NCBI GenBank assembly: GCA_049976445.1
Contig: JBMFIF010000037.1
Location: 1 to 18,175, forward strand
DNA length: 18,175 nucleotides
DNA from: JAVZOV01 sp049976445
GTDB taxonomy: Archaea; Thermoproteota; Thermoprotei; Gearchaeales; WAQG01
Reading direction: 5' to 3'
Made by a program: the position numbers and the translations under genes. The number at the start of each line of letters is the position of its first letter. The first letter of the stretch is position 1. Positions 14,810-18,175 of the stretch are shown here, piece after piece. The notes under the pieces are model-generated. The model was not told the origin of the DNA, made no database searches, and worked only from the letters and a program-made list of their open reading frames with translations.

Positions 14810-16295
14810 GATTCTCACTTAAAGAAGGTTTGTAGGTTATGAGTAAAGGTACTGGTGATAAATTCATAGCTCCTGAAAAGTAAAACTTACCAGGATTGAG
14901 TTGGAGCATATGATCTGGCGTAATACCATAGGGTGATAACCACTCTGAAGCCCCACCTTCACCTCCAGCATCAAGTGGGTGGATCCGACCAAAAAAGTGT
15001 GTGTTAAGGTTTCTTCTAACGGATGCATTTATACCTATTTCACCTTTAATACCCTGGGCAATAAGCGTTAGATTAAGCATTCTTTTTCTTCCCAATGCAG
15101 CTAGATTTTTTATCATTTCTGTAGTTTGCCGCTGTAATCCATCAGGTGACCATGGGGCATATTGTGGAGCTTCGTCGATTACTAGAGCGATATTCACGTT
15201 ACTTCCCATTTCCATTAGCTTATAGAGATAATTAGCAAGCGTACTAAAGAAACTTAGCTTAGCATCGGCTGGCAAACCACTCATATCTATAACAAGGATA
15301 CGCTTTCCCTCTTCAAATTTCTTAAGAAGCTCTTCTATGCTAACAGTCCCCATAATCGGAAGCAAATCTACATCCTTAAACTTACGAAAAACTCTATTTT
15401 TAGCTCTTTCAGCATAATTTCTCCATCTCTGTTCTATATTTTTAATAATATAGTTATTAACATGTGTTTTAAGTTCAGCGTATAATATTTCGTGCGGTCT
15501 TTTATTTTCTGGAACATTCTTGATTGCATTTTCAACCTTATCTTTCCAACCAACTATAAATTCATCAAATGCATCCTCAATATTATCATTCCCAGCGAAA
15601 TCGTTTGTTTTTTCTTTAAAATAACTTAAGACGGACTCTTCATCGAGTGATACGTCAGTTATATTAATTACCTCAACATTCTTTAGGTTTCTATAATAGG
15701 GTGCATAATCGGTTCCACTCCAATCGAGTATTAATACTTTATAACCTGCTCTAATGTACAAGGGTATGAGTATGTAGCGTGTAAACCATGACTTACCACT
15801 GCCGGTACTTCCATAGACTCCAACATGATAAGGTATGAATGTCTTATTTACAGGTATTTTCCATTTTTCGTGTCTATCAAGAAATGCATCTAACCATAAA
15901 ACATCTACACCTTTGCTTATCAATTCAAATGGATTGTCATTATCATCAAGTAAATAGACAGGTGATCTGGGCCGTATTATTTTTCTATTTGGTTCTATAC
16001 CATTGTTTGTGATAACACCTATAGGCTGAACAGAAAATGAATATACTTCTCTAGCTCCAGAAGGTTCACCACCATATTTCATATAAGCAATATCAGGTTT
16101 ATACGATGTGTAGTTCAGGAATTCATTTTTACCTAAACCTTCCCTAAGAACACCTAATATTTGATAATCATCGTGTCCACCATTTTTGATAATAACTAAC
16201 TCTTCAGATACAACCTCATTTTCTAAATCTTTTAACAAAATTACTCTAGCTTTTGTTTCAGTAGAATCATCAGCAATCCTTCCAATAAGCTTCAA
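14802..16295 (-). CDS. herA: HerA DNA helicase/translocase (FtsK–HerA superfamily)
   Basis: This hexameric ATP-driven bipolar DNA translocase partners NurA. An N-terminal HAS-barrel-like domain (about 1-110) precedes the ATPase, with Walker A GSTGSGKS at 162-169, Walker B IALVIDEAP at 369-377 (D374/E375) and the conserved Gln in LIAQG (414). NLNTHFFGRI lies in the region that usually carries the trans-acting Arg. A helical insertion of roughly 215-305 lies between the Walker motifs, as in other HerA proteins. At 497 aa it is full length. GGTGG four bases before ATG 16295 supports the start. Mre11 and Rad50, often in the same operon, are not adjacent here. Confidence 0.93.
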   Translation of the reverse strand: MKLIGRIADDSTETKARVILLKDLENEVVSEELVIIKNGGHDDYQILGVLREGLGKNEFLNYTSYKPDIAYMKYGGEPSGAREVYSFSVQPIGVITNNGIEPNRKIIRPRSPVYLLDDNDNPFELISKGVDVLWLDAFLDRHEKWKIPVNKTFIPYHVGVYGSTGSGKSWFTRYILIPLYIRAGYKVLILDWSGTDYAPYYRNLKNVEVINITDVSLDEESVLSYFKEKTNDFAGNDNIEDAFDEFIVGWKDKVENAIKNVPENKRPHEILYAELKTHVNNYIIKNIEQRWRNYAERAKNRVFRKFKDVDLLPIMGTVSIEELLKKFEEGKRILVIDMSGLPADAKLSFFSTLANYLYKLMEMGSNVNIALVIDEAPQYAPWSPDGLQRQTTEMIKNLAALGRKRMLNLTLIAQGIKGEIGINASVRRNLNTHFFGRIHPLDAGGEGGASEWLSPYGITPDHMLQLNPGKFYFSGAMNLSPVPLLITYKPSLSENHG

Positions 16296-16394
16296 AATTT
16301 TCCACCATTACAAAATTATTAATTATCAAAATAATAAATATTTCTATTTGCAGATTTTATCTAATATACTTTAGCATACCATTAATAACAAATG

Positions 16395-16425
16395 TCTGAA
16401 ACCTTTTTACATAATTCTGAAACCT
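16395..16425. repeat. 10-bp direct repeat TCTGAAACCT, copies 21 nt apart
   Basis: Identical TCTGAAACCT copies lie at 16395-16404 and 16416-16425, two helical turns apart, upstream of herA and downstream of the superoxide dismutase stop. The spacing would place bound proteins on the same face of DNA, but chance similarity in AT-rich sequence is possible. Confidence 0.35.
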
Positions 16426-16474
16426 GATACAGAAATAAATTTAGGAAAAAAGAAAATTATTGAAGTTATAGAAG

Positions 16475-17101
16475 TTATAGTCCTGATTGTTGATATAGTT
16501 CTCCAACTTTTTTAGCAAATTCCCATCGTTTGTTTACGTAATCCCAGTTTATTACCTTAAAGAAATTATCAACATACTGTTTCCTGTTCGTACCATAATC
16601 TATGAAATACGCATGCTCGAATACGTCAAGACCTAAGATAGGTATGCACATTGCTGTAAAACCTATATTCTGCAAGTCGATTAGGTAATTATGTAGTCTG
16701 TGATCACTAAGGTCATATACTAACCAAGCCCATCCTCTAGCAGCCATAGCAGTAGCCTTGAAATCTTCAACCCATGCCTCAAACGATCCGAAATCTTTCT
16801 TGATCTGTTCTACTATTTCACCCTTAGGTACACCATCACCACCATAGATCGTATTAAACCAGATTTCATGAAAAATCATACCATTTACGCTAAATGTTTC
16901 CTGTCGTTTTAGTTCGCCGTATTCAGAATATGTTGCTGCAGCTTTAGACCTATCGGCAGTCTTTAATTTCTCCTCAATCTCATTTCTCTTATTAACATAA
17001 CCTTGGTATAACTTATAATGTTCTTGGTTTGTCTTTACGGAAATCCCAGATATTTCCTTTTCAAGTGGAAATGATTTTGTTTTATGCGTCCCATTCGTCA
17101 T
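16475..17101 (-). CDS. sod: Fe/Mn-family superoxide dismutase
   Basis: The enzyme dismutates superoxide to oxygen and hydrogen peroxide. The four metal ligands are in place: H28 (NQEHYKLYQGYV), H78 (NGMIFHEIWF), D159 and H163 (LGLDVFEHAYF). GWAWLVYD (123-130) is the usual central core. The N-terminus (YVNKRNEI instead of the longer HH-containing helix of Sulfolobus/Aeropyrum SODs) and the QNIG segment place it in a divergent branch of the family, unlike the common crenarchaeal enzyme as I remember it. Metal preference cannot be read from the sequence with confidence. Length is 208 aa. It appears monocistronic. There is no signal peptide, so it acts in the cytoplasm. Confidence 0.93.
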   Translation of the reverse strand: MTNGTHKTKSFPLEKEISGISVKTNQEHYKLYQGYVNKRNEIEEKLKTADRSKAAATYSEYGELKRQETFSVNGMIFHEIWFNTIYGGDGVPKGEIVEQIKKDFGSFEAWVEDFKATAMAARGWAWLVYDLSDHRLHNYLIDLQNIGFTAMCIPILGLDVFEHAYFIDYGTNRKQYVDNFFKVINWDYVNKRWEFAKKVGELYQQSGL

Positions 17102-17230
17102 GGTTTATCATAATATACATAATTAAGAGGAATATTAATCTATCACATTCCCATAAAAATTTGATAAAAAATATTGCATTAAATTTATTAAAAGTTAAAC
17201 TGAACTCACCACTTCTCAAGTTTACTTTCA

Positions 17231-18108
17231 CTACTTTATGATCCTAGATTTCAATGATAAACCAATGAATATTATTATTGGCATTAAACTACTAAATAGT
17301 GTTAAAAACATTTCATTAAGAAGTGCCGTATAGTATAGGTATGCAATACTCCAGTCAGGAAATGGAAACTTAACAGTAAAACCATAAATAAAGCTCATAA
17401 TTAATATAGGTATAGAAGTCATAGATATAATAACAAACAATGGTGAGAAAAATAGAACTGCTTGTTTCTCGTATTTAACGTTTAATAGTATTATCATTAT
17501 TAATGAGGATACAATAATAGATAATAATGTTGACCACATTATAGAGACGATGTACAAATCCAATGAATTAACTGAAGACATCGTAGGTAAAAATTTAAAA
17601 ATATAAACGAACGATGCCCAAAAAACTGCTATACCAATAAGACCTGCAATCACAACCTTCCAAAATGTCTTTTTAGATAAATAAAGCATGATTACTGTAG
17701 GTAACCACGCAATTAATCCTACCAAAATTGATTCACCAATCCTAAATGTAAAATCTTTTGAAATCAAATCGCTTTTGCTACTTTCATAAATACTCATCAG
17801 TTTATTATGATAATCTAATAGTAAAGTAACATTAGTAGATCTAAGCTTTTTAAGCTCGTTTATGATTTCAGAAACATCTTGTATGTAATTATTTAACCCA
17901 ACTTTTATAAAGAGATCTTCCAAATGGTATGCATAATTTAACTCTAGATCAATGATGTATCTATTAAAATCTTTCATAATACTCTCATTGAACCCATCGA
18001 ACAAGGGTAAATCATATGAGACCAGCTCAGGTGGAAGACCTAAAACAAAAGCGACCGTCGAAGCAATACTCGTATAATAAACATTTCTATTAATAATGGG
18101 AGACTGTC
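17231..18108 (-). pseudogene. 5'-truncated multi-pass membrane protein of unknown function
   Basis: I do not recognise this protein. The first usable start codon is TTG 18004 (257 aa), but the same frame stays open and protein-like upstream (INRNVYYTSIASTVAFVLGL, then PPELVSYDLPLFDGF) with no ATG, GTG or TTG until it runs into a stem-loop at 18109-18125 and a stop. The true N-terminus therefore appears to have been removed there, probably by an insertion sequence. The visible part has a soluble, helical, acidic region (about 1-85 from the TTG) and then five or six hydrophobic segments (about 90-108, 113-137, 147-172, 180-208, 220-250). Translation from the TTG cannot be excluded, so this could be a working shorter gene. 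Confidence 0.55.
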
Positions 18109-18175
18109 CACATAAGCTTTATGTGAGTTTGCGGTACTACTTGTGGTGAGGTGTCGGTGAATATCTTTGAATACT
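18101..18175 (+). mobile_element. Probable left end of an insertion sequence (continues beyond the window)
   Basis: A perfect 7-bp stem-loop CACATAA-GCT-TTATGTG (18109-18125) interrupts the upstream reading frame of the minus-strand membrane gene. Local G+C rises from here, and a plus-strand translation start follows. A related stem-loop with matching flank occurs at 8232-8264. The family cannot be assigned from this fragment. Confidence 0.45.
18157..18175 (+). CDS. Start of an unknown gene, possibly a transposase (partial)
   Basis: GAGGTG (18148-18153) is followed by GTG at 18157 and reads MNIFEY before the window ends. A good ribosome binding site, directly downstream of a putative IS end, makes a transposase likely, but only six codons are visible. 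Confidence 0.35.

Noticed and set aside
17231..18108. LGLPPEL near the upstream end resembles a stretch I associate with archaeal-type phosphoenolpyruvate carboxylase
   Set aside because: The match is very short and the rest of the protein is a multi-pass membrane protein with no other such motif.
1..18175. tRNA genes, rRNA or CRISPR arrays
   Set aside because: I saw no cloverleaf with TTCGANNC-type arm and no regularly spaced repeats.

Overview
The window looks like the chromosome of a thermophilic crenarchaeote (Thermoproteota). The signs are a Nop5–fibrillarin pair, herA–nurA, a TrmB-type regulator, archaeal BRE/TATA boxes 20–30 nt upstream of starts (several genes appear leaderless), many GTG/TTG starts, about one-third G+C, and IS200/IS605-type ends of the kind common in Sulfolobales and relatives. 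The genus cannot be fixed from the sequence alone.

Left (1–2300), accessory region. The right end of a TnpB-type IS605 element (1–105) abuts a small AbrB-fold DNA-binding protein whose gene overlaps a beta-class N4-cytosine-type DNA methyltransferase. Converging on it is the wreck of a likely restriction endonuclease, with one stop codon and two frameshifts. This reads as a dead restriction–modification locus that kept its methylase. A 490-nt gene-free stretch with a GC-rich palindrome follows.

Middle left (2300–7150). A UbiD-family decarboxylase is co-transcribed with a TrmB-like regulator. Next comes a compact three-gene ABC importer (THI5-like binding protein, ATPase, permease) with its own TATA box and an adjacent inverted repeat that is a candidate operator. 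The substrate is unknown.

Middle (7150–10340). A VapB-like antitoxin gene is followed by a frameshifted vapC that has lost a catalytic Glu. A probable relic of an IS end lies upstream of nop5. The nop5–fibrillarin operon supplies two of the three core proteins of archaeal C/D box sRNPs (2'-O-methylation of rRNA and tRNA); L7Ae is not here.

Middle right (10340–13620). There is an AmmeMemoRadiSam radical SAM enzyme (minus strand), a membrane-embedded M28 peptidase (plus strand) and a DedA/VTT membrane protein (minus strand). Upstream of the last sits a tnpB-less IS605-like element of about 240 bp with its own promoter, several perfect hairpins and an intact right-end hairpin, i.e. a probable stand-alone omega-RNA-type transcript.

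Right (13620–18175), all minus strand until the end. herA–nurA form an overlapping DNA-end-resection operon without mre11/rad50. A divergent Fe/Mn superoxide dismutase is followed by an unrecognised multi-pass membrane protein. The 5' end of the latter is cut off at a stem-loop (18109–18125) that matches the relic near nop5 and precedes a new plus-strand start, probably an insertion sequence entering from the right edge.
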